Origin: Stenotrophomonas sp. 24(2023)
Lineage (GTDB): Bacteria > Pseudomonadota > Gammaproteobacteria > Xanthomonadales > Xanthomonadaceae
Reading direction: 5' to 3'
Length of the DNA stretch: 64,000 nucleotides
Assembly: GCF_030913365.1 (NCBI RefSeq)
Contig: NZ_CP133160.1
Span: forward strand, 434,001 to 498,000
Shown here: one piece after another, positions 19,616-28,405 of the stretch
Layout: every line of letters begins with the position of its first letter
Numbering within the stretch: the first letter of the stretch is position 1
Translations under genes and position numbers: made by a program
Notes under the pieces: model-generated
Databases searched by the model: none
What the model saw: only the letters and a program-made list of their open reading frames with translations
What the model was told of the DNA's origin: nothing

Positions 19616-19789
19616 GGTGCTTTTCTCTTTGGATGCGGGGCTGGCAGGAACGTGTTCACGCACCGCCATGCTCGCCGATTACGGGAATGATGAACCTGCG
19701 GGACGCAGGCTGCCGGAAAATGGCCGCGAAATTGTAACGGTCCCGGGGGTCCGGGGACAAGGGACCCGGGCTGAACCGCTCTGCCCCGG

Positions 19790-20698
19790 TCAGAGGTTGA
19801 AGCGCCGTTGCGGGGCCAGCAGGCCGCTGTCATCGACCTGGCCCAGGCCCTGGATGGCCTGCGCGGGGCCGTACACGGCCACCACGCCCGGTGCCCAGGC
19901 CGGGTCGCGCAGGCGCTGGCCCATGCAGAACCGGGCCGTCTGGCCGACATCGAGCTCGATACGGGGGAAATGCGCCAATCCGGCCGACAGCGGCAGCAGC
20001 AGCGCGTCCAGCCCGGCTTCGTCACCGGCCTCGGACAGGGCCCGCAGCTGTTCCAGGGTGACCATGGCCGGCGCCTGGAACGGCGTCACCCACAGCCGGC
20101 GCAGGCCGCTGATGTGGGCGCCGCACCCCAGCGCCTCGCCCAGGTCGCGGGCCAGGCTGCGGATGTAGGTGCCCGAGCCACAGGTCACGCGCAGGCGCAG
20201 CCGGGCCGGCTGCTGTTCCAGCACGTCGATGGCCTGCACGTGGACGTCGCGCTCGGGCGCCTCGATGGCCTCGCCACGGCGGGCCTTCACATACAACGGC
20301 TCGCCGCCCTGCTTGAGCGCTGAATAGATCGGGGCACGCTGGCGGATGTGGCCGGTCAGCGGCGCCAGCGCCGCCTGCAGGTCCTGCGCACTGATGGCCG
20401 GCACCGGCCGCTCCAGCAGCACTTGGCCGTCGGCATCGTCGGTGTCGGTGGTCTGGCCCAGCACGATCTCGGCGTCATAGGCCTTGGCCGAGCCCAGCAG
20501 CAGGCCGGCGATCTTGGTGGCTTCACCGAAGCACAGCGGCAGCAGGCCGGTGGCCAGCGGGTCCAGGCTGCCGGTATGGCCGCCCTTCTCGGCCCGGAAC
20601 AGGCGGCGGGCCACCTGCAGCGCGGTGTTGGAGCTCAGCCCGGTCGGCTTGTCGAGCAGCAGGATGCCATCCAGGCGGCGGAACTGAATTCGGGTCAT
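19790..20698 (-). CDS. truB: tRNA pseudouridine(55) synthase
   Basis: A 302-residue enzyme that makes the pseudouridine at position 55 in the T loop of most tRNAs and also acts as a tRNA chaperone. The catalytic Asp46 is in [18 protein letters not shown]; the [15 protein letters not shown] motif precedes it, and a C-terminal PUA domain ends the protein ([13 protein letters not shown]). The start [11 protein letters not shown] is chosen; longer versions read through a REP element. It lies between rbfA and rpsO in the usual order. Confidence 0.96.
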   Translation of the reverse strand: MTRIQFRRLDGILLLDKPTGLSSNTALQVARRLFRAEKGGHTGSLDPLATGLLPLCFGEATKIAGLLLGSAKAYDAEIVLGQTTDTDDADGQVLLERPVPAISAQDLQAALAPLTGHIRQRAPIYSALKQGGEPLYVKARRGEAIEAPERDVHVQAIDVLEQQPARLRLRVTCGSGTYIRSLARDLGEALGCGAHISGLRRLWVTPFQAPAMVTLEQLRALSEAGDEAGLDALLLPLSAGLAHFPRIELDVGQTARFCMGQRLRDPAWAPGVVAVYGPAQAIQGLGQVDDSGLLAPQRRFNL

Positions 20699-20709
20699 GA
20701 CAGGAGGTT

Positions 20710-20732
20710 GTAGAGCCAGGCCATGCCTGGCT
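20710..20732 (+). repeat. GTAG-type REP element between rbfA and truB
   Basis: GTAG followed by AGCCAGGC, loop CAT and GCCTGGCT: the same plan as the element at 5187-5209 but in the opposite orientation. It belongs to the Stenotrophomonas SMAG/REP type by structure. A second hairpin 48 bases downstream may be its partner in a dimer. Confidence 0.75.
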
Positions 20733-20780
20733 GCCGCAGCGCGGCCCGCATCGGGCATCGCGCAGCCGGAATGCAACAAC

Positions 20781-20797
20781 GCCGGGGCATGCCCGGC
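20781..20797. repeat. Second hairpin of REP pair between rbfA and truB
   Basis: GCCGGG-gcatg-CCCGGC, a 6-base stem with the central CAT seen in the neighbouring GTAG element, but without a visible GTAG. It is 9 bases after the rbfA stop on the minus strand. It may be a degenerate REP arm or a weak terminator without a T run. Confidence 0.45.
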
Positions 20798-20806
20798 GAC
20801 GCGCGG

Positions 20807-21190
20807 TTATTCTTCGCCGCCCTCGCGACGCTTTTCCGCGGCCAGCGTATCGGGCAGGTCGCGCAGGAGGTTGTCGATGTGCTCACCACGATCGACCGAA
20901 TCGTCGTAGTGGAAATGCAGCTCGGGCACGTGGCGCAGCTTCATCGCCCGGGCCAGGTCCATGCGCAGCTGCCTGCCCAGCTCCTTCAGTCCGGCCACGG
21001 CCTCGGCCGAACGCTCGGGCATCAGCGCGGTGACGAACACCTTGGCATGGGCCATGTCACGGGTGATTTCCACGTCGGACACGCTCACCGAGGGCAACGC
21101 ATGCTCGCGCACGGCGTTGTGCACCAGGGTGCCGAGTTCACGGCGCAGCTGGGCGGAGACACGGTCGGTTCGATGGAAAGTCTTGGGCAC
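20807..21190 (-). CDS. rbfA: 30S ribosome-binding factor A
   Basis: A 127-residue KH-fold protein needed for late maturation of the 30S subunit and for growth in the cold. The sequence KTFHRTDRVSAQLRRELGTLVHNAVREHA and the conserved ITRDMAHAKVFVTAL are family signatures, with RHVPELHFHYDDSVDRGEHI near the C-terminus. The start is a GTG at 21188-21190 giving MPKTFHRTDRV; an upstream extension in frame would run into the infB end and is rejected. It follows infB by 89 bases that include a strong TTCG hairpin. Confidence 0.95.
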   Translation of the reverse strand: MPKTFHRTDRVSAQLRRELGTLVHNAVREHALPSVSVSDVEITRDMAHAKVFVTALMPERSAEAVAGLKELGRQLRMDLARAMKLRHVPELHFHYDDSVDRGEHIDNLLRDLPDTLAAEKRREGGEE

Positions 21191-21245
21191 GCGGCAGGGC
21201 TCTTCTGTGTTTGCGGTCTGGATCAGGGTACAGCAGGGGGTAACG

Positions 21246-21271
21246 GGAACCGGGCCCGAAGGCCCGGTTCC
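21246..21271 (-). other. Strong TTCG hairpin in infB-rbfA gap
   Basis: An 11-base perfect stem (GGAACCGGGCC with GGCCCGGTTCC) closed by TTCG on the minus strand, 8 bases after the infB stop. There is no T run, so it is not a typical terminator. It may protect infB mRNA from 3' decay or mark an RNA-processing site. Confidence 0.65.
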
Positions 21272-21279
21272 GTGCAGCA

Positions 21280-23928
21280 TTACAGGGTGCGCGGCACTTC
21301 GATGCGCTCGAAGCACTCGATCTGGTCACCCGGCTTGACGTCGTTGTAGGCCTTCACGCCGATACCGCATTCGGTACCGTTGCGGACCTCCTCCACGTTC
21401 TCCTTGAAGCGGCGCAGCGATTCGAGTTCGCCCTCGAACACCACCACGCTGTCGCGCAGCACGCGGATCGGCTTGTTCCGCTTCACCACGCCTTCGACGA
21501 TCATGCAGCCTGCGACCGCGCCGAACTTCGAGCTGCGGAACACGTCGCGGACCTCGGCGATACCGATGATCTCTTCGCGGATCTCCACGCCCAGCAGACC
21601 GGAGGCCACCTGCTTCACCTGGTCGATCACGTCATAGATGATCGAGAAGTAACGCAGGTCCACACCGTTGGATTCGATGATGCGGCGAGCCGAGGCATCC
21701 GCACGCACGTTGAAGCCGATGACGGTGGCCTTGGAGGCAACGGCCGAATTGGCGTCCGATTCGGTGATGCCGCCCACGCCGGAGTGGATCACGTTGATGC
21801 GGATGTCGTCGTTGGACAGGGCCACCAGCGCCTGGCTCAGTGCCTGCACCGAACCCTGCACGTCGGCCTTGATGACCAGGTTGAGGACCTGCTGGCCGTC
21901 ACCCTTGCCCAGCTGGGCCATGATGTCTTCCATGCGGCTGCCGGCGGTGGCGACCAGGCGCGATTCACGGCGCTTGGTCTCACGCTGCTGGGCAACGTCC
22001 TTGGCCAGGCGCTCGTCATCGACGACCACGAAGTCGTCACCGGCTTCGGGCACGCCGGACAGGCCGAGCACCTGCACCGGGATGGACGGGCCGGCGAAGT
22101 CCGGCTGCTTGCCGGTCTCGTCGAACAGCGCACGCACACGGCCGTACTGGATGCCGCACACCAGGTAGTCGCCCTTCTTCAGGCGGCCCTGCTGCACCAG
22201 CACGGTAGCGACCGGGCCGCGGCCCTTGTCCAGCGCCGATTCGATCACCACGCCGGAGGCGCGGCCTTCGTCGACGGCCTTCAGTTCCAGCAGTTCGGCC
22301 TGGATGGAGATGGCGTCCAGCAGGTCGTCGACGCCCAGGCCGGTCTTGGCCGAGATCTCCACCATCTGGGTGTCACCACCGAAGTCTTCGGCCACGACCT
22401 GCTCACCGAGCAGTTCGTTCTTGACCCGCATCGGGTCGGCATCGGACTTGTCGATCTTGTTGATGGCCACGATCAGCGGCACGCCAGCCGAACGGGCATG
22501 CTGGATCGCTTCCTTGGTCTGCGGCATGACACCGTCATCGGCGGCCACCACCAGCACCACGATGTCGGTCAGCTTGGCGCCGCGCGCACGCATCGAGGTG
22601 AAGGCCGCATGGCCGGGGGTATCCAGGAAGCTGATCACGCCCTTGGGCGTATCGACGTGGTAGGCACCGATATGCTGGGTGATGCCGCCGGCTTCGCCGG
22701 TGGCGACCTTGGTGCGGCGGATGTAATCCAGCAGCGAGGTCTTGCCGTGGTCGACGTGACCCATGATGGTGACCACCGGCGGACGCTGCACGGCGTCGCC
22801 CTGGTCATCACCGGTTGCCGCCAGCAGCGCGTCTTCGGCGTCGTTGTTGTCGGCACGGCTGGCCTTGTGGCCCAGTTCCTCGGTCACCAGCACGGCGGTG
22901 TCGTGGTCGATGGACTGGGTGATGGTAGCCATCACGCCCATCTTGAACAGCGCCTTGACCACCTCGCCGCCCTTCAGCGCAAGCTTCTGCGCCAGGTCGG
23001 CCACGGTGATCGTGTCGCCGATCGACACTTCGCGCACCACCGGTGCGGTCGGACGCTCGAACCCATGGCTGCCACCCCCGTTGCTGCCGCCACGGCCGGT
23101 GTCGCCACGACGGCCCGGTGCATTGCGGCCGCCACCGGGACGACCCCGGTTGTTGCCGGTGTTGCTGCCGCGGCGGGCACGGTCGGCCGCCGACAGGTGC
23201 AGCTGGCCGGAGAAGCGGTCATCGCCGCCACGTTCGTTGCGGCCACCACGGCTGTTGCGGTCGTTGCGGTCATCGGCACGCGGCGCGGCGCGCGACGGCG
23301 CCGGGGCGGCCGGCGCAGCCGGACGCGGCGCACGCGGGGCAGCGGCGTCGGCCGCCGGGCGCGGCGCCGGGCGGCTGGCCGCTTCCTGCTCGGCGCGCTT
23401 GGCGGCTTCGGCCGCTTCGGCCGCAGCCTTCTTCTCGGCCTCGGCACGCTCGCGTGCAGCGATTTCCTCTTCGCGCTTGCGGGCGATTTCCTCGTCACGC
23501 AGGCGGTCCTTTTCCGCCAGCGCCTGCTGCTCGGCCAGGTTGCGCTGGCGCGATTCCTCCAGCTTGCGCAGGATGTCGGCGCGCTCCTCATCCGGGGTCA
23601 TGCGCGTGGCCGCCTTGTCGTAGGTGCGCTTCTGGCGCACTTCCACGTTCACGGTGGTCTTGCTGCGACCCGCGTTCACCGTCACTTCCTGGTGCTTGCG
23701 GCGGTTCAGGGTGATTTTCTTGGAAGCGGCTTCGGCTTCCTCGGCGGCCTGCTCGGGCTTGCCATGGGCACGGCGAAGGAAGCCCAGGAGCTTCACCTTC
23801 TCGGTGCTGGTCACGACCTGGTCTGGGCCACTGAACTTCATGCCGGCACCGGCCAGCTGTTCCAGCAGTTTTTCAACCGGCGTATTGACCAGTTCGGCAA
23901 GCTTGCGGATGGTGGTTTGCTGCGACAT
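21280..23928 (-). CDS. infB: Translation initiation factor IF-2
   Basis: An 882-residue GTPase that brings fMet-tRNA to the ribosome. It has the N-terminal IF2_N domain ([25 protein letters not shown]), a long Ala/Glu/Arg-rich coiled segment, a low-complexity Arg-Gly-Asn-rich stretch near residues 215-290, a second IF2_N domain, then the G domain with [15 protein letters not shown] (G1), a DTPGHAAF motif (G3) and NKIDKSD (G4), followed by domains II-IV. The C-terminus ends in [13 protein letters not shown]. It lies between nusA and rbfA. Confidence 0.97.
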   Translation of the reverse strand: MSQQTTIRKLAELVNTPVEKLLEQLAGAGMKFSGPDQVVTSTEKVKLLGFLRRAHGKPEQAAEEAEAASKKITLNRRKHQEVTVNAGRSKTTVNVEVRQKRTYDKAATRMTPDEERADILRKLEESRQRNLAEQQALAEKDRLRDEEIARKREEEIAARERAEAEKKAAAEAAEAAKRAEQEAASRPAPRPAADAAAPRAPRPAAPAAPAPSRAAPRADDRNDRNSRGGRNERGGDDRFSGQLHLSAADRARRGSNTGNNRGRPGGGRNAPGRRGDTGRGGSNGGGSHGFERPTAPVVREVSIGDTITVADLAQKLALKGGEVVKALFKMGVMATITQSIDHDTAVLVTEELGHKASRADNNDAEDALLAATGDDQGDAVQRPPVVTIMGHVDHGKTSLLDYIRRTKVATGEAGGITQHIGAYHVDTPKGVISFLDTPGHAAFTSMRARGAKLTDIVVLVVAADDGVMPQTKEAIQHARSAGVPLIVAINKIDKSDADPMRVKNELLGEQVVAEDFGGDTQMVEISAKTGLGVDDLLDAISIQAELLELKAVDEGRASGVVIESALDKGRGPVATVLVQQGRLKKGDYLVCGIQYGRVRALFDETGKQPDFAGPSIPVQVLGLSGVPEAGDDFVVVDDERLAKDVAQQRETKRRESRLVATAGSRMEDIMAQLGKGDGQQVLNLVIKADVQGSVQALSQALVALSNDDIRINVIHSGVGGITESDANSAVASKATVIGFNVRADASARRIIESNGVDLRYFSIIYDVIDQVKQVASGLLGVEIREEIIGIAEVRDVFRSSKFGAVAGCMIVEGVVKRNKPIRVLRDSVVVFEGELESLRRFKENVEEVRNGTECGIGVKAYNDVKPGDQIECFERIEVPRTL

Positions 23929-24020
23929 TCGGATCCTAGGTTCTTGTGAGCGCCCCCTCGCCGTAGGAGGTGACGCGGATTCTACGCCCTGAGCGGCTCA
24001 GGGCCCTGTTCATTGCCGGC

Positions 24021-25532
24021 TCATTCGCCGCGTTCCAGCCGGGCGATCTCTTCGGCGCGGGCGGCCAGGATCAGCGCCGCGGCGCGCGCCTGGTCCAGGC
24101 CTTCGATGCCGAACTCCACCACCTCGTCAGCGGCCAGGTCCGACAGGTCCTCGCCCGTACGCACGCCGTGGCTGGCCAAGGCGTAGGCGGTCGCCTCGTC
24201 CATGCCGGCCAGGGCCAGCAGGTCGTCGGACGGAGCGCCCTCTTCCAGGCCCTCTTCCACGGCCAGTGCATCGTTGAGCAGCGCATCGCGGGCACGCGCA
24301 CGCAGTTCCTCGACGATGTCCTCGTCGAAGCCTTCCACGGCCAGCAGTTCGCCGACCGGCACGTATGCGATTTCCTCGACGGTGCCGAAGCCTTCGCTGA
24401 CCAGGATGCCGGCGATTTCCTCGTCCACTTCCAGCTTGTCCATGAACAGCTGGCGGGCCGAGGCCTGCTCGGCTTCGGACTTGGCGGTGACCTGGTCCTG
24501 GGTCATCACGTTGAGCTGCCAACCGGTCAGGCGGCTGGCCAGGCGCACGTTCTGGCCGCCCTTGCCGATGGCCTGGGCCAGGCGGTCTTCGGCCACGGCC
24601 AGGTCCATCGAGTGCTTGTCTTCATCGACGATGATCGACTGCACTTCGGCCGGCGCCATCGCGTTGATGACGAAGTTGGCCGGGTTCTCGTTCCACAGCA
24701 CGATGTCCACGCGCTCGCCATTGAGCTCGTTGGACACGGCCTGGACGCGCGAACCGCGCATGCCGATGCAGGCGCCGATCGGATCGGTACGGGTGTCGTG
24801 GGCCAGCACGGCGATCTTGGCGCGGTCGCCCGGGTCACGGGCACAGGCCATGATTTCCACCAGGCCCTGGCCGACTTCCGGCACTTCCAGCTTGAACAGC
24901 TCGATCATGAACTCCGGCGCGGCGCGGCTGATGAACAGCTGCGGGCCACGCGGCTCCGAACGCACTTCGGCCAGGTAGCCGCGCACGCGGTCGCCGGCGC
25001 GCAGCACGTCGCGCGGAATGCCCTTGTCCTTCGGAATGAAGCCTTCGGCGTTGCCGCCCAGGTCCACGTAGATGTTGCCACGCTCGGCACGCTTGACCAC
25101 ACCGGTGATCAGCTCGCCCACGCGGTCCTTCCACGCATCGACCACCTGCTGGCGCTCGGCTTCGCGCACGCGCTGCACGATTACCTGCTTGGCGGCCTGG
25201 GCGGCGATACGGCCGAAATCGGGATTTTCGATCTGCTCTTCGATGTAATCGCCGACGTCCACGCCTTCGGCTTCATCGACGGCGTCCATCAGGCGGATCT
25301 GCCGGTCGGGCGATTCCATCACCACGTCATCGGCCACCACTTCCCAGCGGCGGAAGGTTTCGTAGCTGCCATCCTTGTGGTCGATCGCCACGCGGGTCAG
25401 CACTTCCTCGTCGGGATAGCGCTTCTTGGCGGCCGATGCCAGTGCGGCCTCGATCGCATCGAAGATCACTTCACGCGGCACGCCCTTCTCGTTGGCGACC
25501 GCGTCCACTACCAGCAACAGTTCCTTGCTCAT
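24021..25532 (-). CDS. nusA: Transcription termination/antitermination factor NusA
   Basis: A 503-residue RNA polymerase-binding factor. In order: N-terminal polymerase-binding domain (MSKELLLVVDAVANEKGVPREVIFDAIEAALASAAKKRY), S1 domain (ITGVVKRAERGNIYVDLGGNAEGFI), two KH domains (IGACIGMRGSRVQAVSNELNGE and LAQAIGKGGQNVRLASRLTGW), and two C-terminal acidic repeats that end in LILAARAEEIARLE. Such repeats bind alpha-CTD and NusG in gammaproteobacteria. The start at 25532 is the family start. It is 4 bases downstream of rimP. Confidence 0.98.
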   Translation of the reverse strand: MSKELLLVVDAVANEKGVPREVIFDAIEAALASAAKKRYPDEEVLTRVAIDHKDGSYETFRRWEVVADDVVMESPDRQIRLMDAVDEAEGVDVGDYIEEQIENPDFGRIAAQAAKQVIVQRVREAERQQVVDAWKDRVGELITGVVKRAERGNIYVDLGGNAEGFIPKDKGIPRDVLRAGDRVRGYLAEVRSEPRGPQLFISRAAPEFMIELFKLEVPEVGQGLVEIMACARDPGDRAKIAVLAHDTRTDPIGACIGMRGSRVQAVSNELNGERVDIVLWNENPANFVINAMAPAEVQSIIVDEDKHSMDLAVAEDRLAQAIGKGGQNVRLASRLTGWQLNVMTQDQVTAKSEAEQASARQLFMDKLEVDEEIAGILVSEGFGTVEEIAYVPVGELLAVEGFDEDIVEELRARARDALLNDALAVEEGLEEGAPSDDLLALAGMDEATAYALASHGVRTGEDLSDLAADEVVEFGIEGLDQARAAALILAARAEEIARLERGE

Positions 25533-25536
25533 TGGC

Positions 25537-26127
25537 TCACTCCGCGCGCGGCTTCTTTGCCGCCGGCTCGTTGGAAGAAGAATTCGTGTTCGGCTTCGGG
25601 CGCTTCGGTGCCGGACCGGTCGGCTTGCTCGGGGCCAGGCCCAGGGCAACCCAGTCAGGCATGATGCGCGCCTTGTCGATGTTGTCCGCCGACACCACCA
25701 CGGTGGCCTTGTCGACGGTGAAGGTAATGGTGCCCTGCTCCGCATCGACCGATTCGATTCGGCCCTGCAGGCGGCGGCGGTTGTCCTGCGGCAGCTTCAG
25801 CTGCACCTTGGCGTTCTGCCCCAGGTGCTGGCCGAACTGCTGCAGGTTGAACAGCGGACGGTCCACGCCGGGCGAGGACACTTCCAGCGTGTAGTTGCCG
25901 CTGATCGGATCCTCGACGTCCAGCTGCGCGGAGACTTCGCGGCTCACGCGCTCGCAGTCCTCGACGTTGATCACTCGCTCGTCCTGCTCGGCGATCAGCA
26001 CATCGATGTACAGGCGCAGGGTCGCGCCGCCCGGTGCGGGCAGGTATTCGACGCCCAGCAGCTCCAGGCCCAGCGCATCGACGGTGGGGCCGAGCAGAGT
26101 CGCGATTTCGGTTGCCTTGTCGCTCAC
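25537..26127 (-). CDS. rimP: Ribosome maturation factor RimP
   Basis: A 196-residue protein needed for 30S maturation. The N-terminal domain has [32 protein letters not shown], followed by the [19 protein letters not shown] signature and an SH3-like C-terminal domain. The end carries an unusual basic tail of about 25 residues ([23 protein letters not shown]) beyond the E. coli length of about 150. The start is GTG at 26125-26127 with AGG about 8 bases upstream. It is the first protein gene after the tandem initiator tRNAs, as with metY-rimP in E. coli. Confidence 0.94.
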   Translation of the reverse strand: MSDKATEIATLLGPTVDALGLELLGVEYLPAPGGATLRLYIDVLIAEQDERVINVEDCERVSREVSAQLDVEDPISGNYTLEVSSPGVDRPLFNLQQFGQHLGQNAKVQLKLPQDNRRRLQGRIESVDAEQGTITFTVDKATVVVSADNIDKARIMPDWVALGLAPSKPTGPAPKRPKPNTNSSSNEPAAKKPRAE

Positions 26128-26181
26128 AGCCTGCCTTGTTCTTGAATGAGGAAAATGACCGGGCCAGCGGTGGGCCCGTTC

Positions 26182-26212
26182 CGGAAACAACAAAGGGCCC
26201 GCTGGGCCCCTT
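26182..26212 (-). terminator. Terminator-like hairpin before rimP
   Basis: On the minus strand AAGGGGCCC-AGC-GGGCCCTT (one bulged base) is followed by TGTTGTTTCC. It lies 55 bases ahead of the rimP start and downstream of the promoter at 26392-26420. It could end a short RNA of about 200 bases or attenuate the rimP-nusA-infB operon. Confidence 0.5.
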
Positions 26213-26391
26213 GTCCGGTGGAAATCCGGTCACTGGATTCCGGCCGCAGGGCGCGCTGACGCGATCCCCTGCGAAGCCCAGCCGCCCGGCCTGTCCATGC
26301 GTGACGCAGGGGGACCGGCCCGGGGCGCTGGTGGCGGGATGGACGCCCTCCCCGTGGGGAGCCGACCATCAGGTATACCGCCAGCCCGTGG
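26213..26391 (-). ncRNA. Candidate small RNA or operon leader ahead of rimP
   Basis: About 180-200 bases between a sigma70-like promoter and a terminator-like hairpin, with no credible open frame. It contains several inverted repeats (for example CTCCCC/GGGGAG near 26346-26361). It does not match any RNA family I can recognise by eye (not 6S, SRP RNA or tmRNA). It may simply be the 5' leader of rimP-nusA-infB. Confidence 0.3.
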
Positions 26392-26422
26392 ATGATAGCC
26401 CTTGCACCGTGCTGGTGCAAGG
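26392..26422 (-). promoter_or_regulatory. Sigma70-like promoter overlapped by a perfect NtrC-type palindrome
   Basis: On the minus strand TTGCAC (26415-26420) and TATCAT (26392-26397) are 17 bases apart. A 23-base inverted repeat (26400-26422, nine-base arms CCTTGCACC and GGTGCAAGG) covers the -35 box and most of the spacer. Its core, TGCACC-N5-GGTGCA at 26403-26419, equals the classical NtrC consensus. Binding there would be expected to block RNA polymerase. No sigma54 promoter was found beside it. Confidence 0.6.
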
Positions 26423-26498
26423 TTGGGGGCCACTCTCCCGCCTGCCGCAGCAACCGCCGGGCCCGGCGCGGCGACGCGACGGCCACACCGGAACCACA

Positions 26499-26533
26499 AA
26501 GAAAAACGCCTTCGAAACAGAGCTTCGAAGGCG
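26499..26533 (-). terminator. Terminator after the initiator tRNA genes
   Basis: On the minus strand a 10-base stem (CGCCTTCGAA with TTCGAAGGCG), 7-base loop, then TTTTTCTTT. It begins 12 bases beyond the CCA end of the second tRNA and should release most tRNA transcripts before rimP. Confidence 0.85.
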
Positions 26534-26544
26534 CATTCTTTACT

Positions 26545-26621
26545 TGGTAGCGGGGGCAGGATTTGAACCTGCGACCTTCGGGTTATGAGCCCGACGAGCT
26601 GCCAGACTGCTCCACCCCGCA
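26545..26621 (-). tRNA. Initiator tRNA-fMet (CAT), copy 2
   Basis: A 77-base gene with CCA encoded. The anticodon stem has the three G-C pairs (GGG/CCC) around CTCATAA that mark initiator tRNA, and position 1 does not pair with position 72 (T opposite T; E. coli has C opposite A). It is identical to the copy at 26705-26781 and co-transcribed with it. Confidence 0.96.
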
Positions 26622-26704
26622 TCAGAAGCGGAATTATGAGTGATGGCTTCAGAAGATGCAAGCCTTCCCTCATTCATCCAACCGGTTGGCGCCGGCGCGG
26701 ATGT

Positions 26705-26781
26705 TGGTAGCGGGGGCAGGATTTGAACCTGCGACCTTCGGGTTATGAGCCCGACGAGCTGCCAGACTGCTCCACCCCGCA
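26705..26781 (-). tRNA. Initiator tRNA-fMet (CAT), copy 1
   Basis: A 77-base initiator tRNA identical base for base to the copy 83 bases downstream, with the GGG/CCC anticodon stem and an unpaired 1:72 end. It is the first gene after the strong promoter at 26877-26905, matching the metY position ahead of rimP-nusA-infB in E. coli. Confidence 0.96.
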
Positions 26782-26876
26782 CCGGAAGTGTTTGAACTGC
26801 TGCATCACCGGTGAGGGTAGACGCGCTGCAACGATGTTCTGGCTGAACCGCTGCAGTGACAACTCAGGCTGCGCAT

Positions 26877-26905
26877 ATTACATGAATTGCGCAGCTTTGT
26901 GTCAA
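26877..26905 (-). promoter_or_regulatory. Promoter of the initiator tRNA genes
   Basis: On the minus strand a perfect TTGACA (26900-26905) is followed after 17 bases by TGTAAT (26877-26882). The start point would be near 26870, about 90 bases before the first tRNA. The region is locally AT-rich and begins right after the nuoN stop at 26909. Confidence 0.72.
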
Positions 26906-26908
26906 CTT

Positions 26909-28369
26909 TTATGCAAGATGCGCAAAAGCCTGCTGGCACCAGACCATGATCGGGTTCCAGCTGACGCCGAGCGCCAGCAGGGCCAGGGCATTGACGCCCA
27001 GCACCACGCCCAGCACGCGGTCGTTGTTGCGCGGCAGGGCCTCGCCCACCGGCTCGTCGAAGTACATGACCTTGATGACGCGCAGGTAGTAGAAGGCACC
27101 GATCACGGCGCAGATCACGCCCAGCAGCGCCAGCCACAGCAGGCCACCGTTGACGGCAGCGCCGAGCACGGCCAGCTTGGTCCAGAAGCCCAGGAACGGC
27201 GGAATGCCGGCCAGCGACGCCATGATGCACAGCACCAGGCCGGCCATCCACGGGTTGCGGGCGTTCAGGCCCTTGAAGTCATCGATGCTCTCAGCCTCGA
27301 AGCCGTTGCGCGACAGCGCGATGATCGCGCCGAAGGCCGCGGTGGACATGATGGCGTAGGCCAGTGCGTAGAACAGCGCGGCGGCATAGCCCTGCGCACC
27401 GCCACCGGCGATGCCCATCAGCAGGAAGCCGATGTGCGAGACGGTGGAGAACGCCAGCATGCGCTTGAGGTTGCTCTGCGCGATGGCCATCAGGTTGCCG
27501 ATGACCAGCGACAGCGCGGCCAGGCCGGCGATCAGGATCTGCAGCTCGCTGGACAGCGGGCCCACGCCCATTTCCAGCAGGCGGTAGGCCATGCCGAACG
27601 CGGCCAGCTTCGGTGCCGAGCTGATGAACAGCGCGATCGGTGCCGGGGCGCCCTGGTAGACGTCCGGCAGCCACATGTGGAACGGTGCCGCGCCGAGCTT
27701 GAAGGCCACGCCGGCGATCATGAACACCGCGCCGGTGATCAGCAGCATGCGCTCTTCCGAGTGCGGGATGGCTTCGCGGATGGCATCCAGGTGCAGGCTG
27801 CCGGTGGCGCCGTAGATCAGCGACATGCCGTACAGCAGCAGACCCGAGGCCAGCGAACCCAGCACGATGTACTTCATCGCCGCTTCCGAGGCCAGGCCGC
27901 TGTCGCGGTTGCTGGCCACCAGCGCGTAGGAGCACAGGGCCAGCAGTTCCAGGCCCAGGTACACCATCAGCAGGCTGCCGGCGGAGACGAGGATCATCAT
28001 GCCGGCGGTGCCGAACAGCACCAGCACCGGGATTTCGCCCTGGAACAGGTTGCGCTCGCGCAGGTAGCTCCAGCCGTAGACCAGGCTCAGGCCGCTGATC
28101 AGCACGATCACGGTCTTCATCACGTCCGCAGCGGTGTCGCGCACGAACATGCCGTGGAAGACCTCGCCCTGCCCGCCCACGCCGGTCGCCAGCATGAACA
28201 GCACCACCGCCAGCGCGGCGATCGAGAACAGGTGGGTGACGATCTTGTTCCGGTTGCTGACGAACAGATCGAGGATCATCAGGGCGAACGCAGCGCCCAC
28301 CAGCACCAGCTCGGGGGCGAGCGGCGGCAGGTCAGCGGCGGTCAGTGGCATCAGCGGCGAGGTGGTCAT
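26909..28369 (-). CDS. nuoN: NADH-quinone oxidoreductase subunit N
   Basis: A 486-residue inner-membrane subunit of complex I with about 14 helices, one of the three Mrp antiporter-like proton pumps. The pumping-channel motifs are visible: a lysine in GVAFKLGAAPFHMWLPDVYQGAP and Lys in SNLKRMLAFSTVSHIGF. The ATG at 28369 is preceded by AGGA; a TTG two codons upstream is in frame but less likely. It is the last gene of the nuo operon. Confidence 0.97.
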   Translation of the reverse strand: MTTSPLMPLTAADLPPLAPELVLVGAAFALMILDLFVSNRNKIVTHLFSIAALAVVLFMLATGVGGQGEVFHGMFVRDTAADVMKTVIVLISGLSLVYGWSYLRERNLFQGEIPVLVLFGTAGMMILVSAGSLLMVYLGLELLALCSYALVASNRDSGLASEAAMKYIVLGSLASGLLLYGMSLIYGATGSLHLDAIREAIPHSEERMLLITGAVFMIAGVAFKLGAAPFHMWLPDVYQGAPAPIALFISSAPKLAAFGMAYRLLEMGVGPLSSELQILIAGLAALSLVIGNLMAIAQSNLKRMLAFSTVSHIGFLLMGIAGGGAQGYAAALFYALAYAIMSTAAFGAIIALSRNGFEAESIDDFKGLNARNPWMAGLVLCIMASLAGIPPFLGFWTKLAVLGAAVNGGLLWLALLGVICAVIGAFYYLRVIKVMYFDEPVGEALPRNNDRVLGVVLGVNALALLALGVSWNPIMVWCQQAFAHLA

Positions 28370-28405
28370 TATCAAATCCTGGAATCAATTCGCTTCACGG
28401 CCCGA

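Noticed and set aside
26034..26588. A 184-codon plus-strand frame across the rimP-tRNA gap
   Set aside because: It crosses a tRNA gene and two hairpins and has no ribosome-binding site or known domain.
26545..26781. Duplicate tRNA-fMet as a sign of an integrated element
   Set aside because: Both copies are full length with no integrase, no foreign composition and only 83 bases between them; simple tandem duplication explains it.
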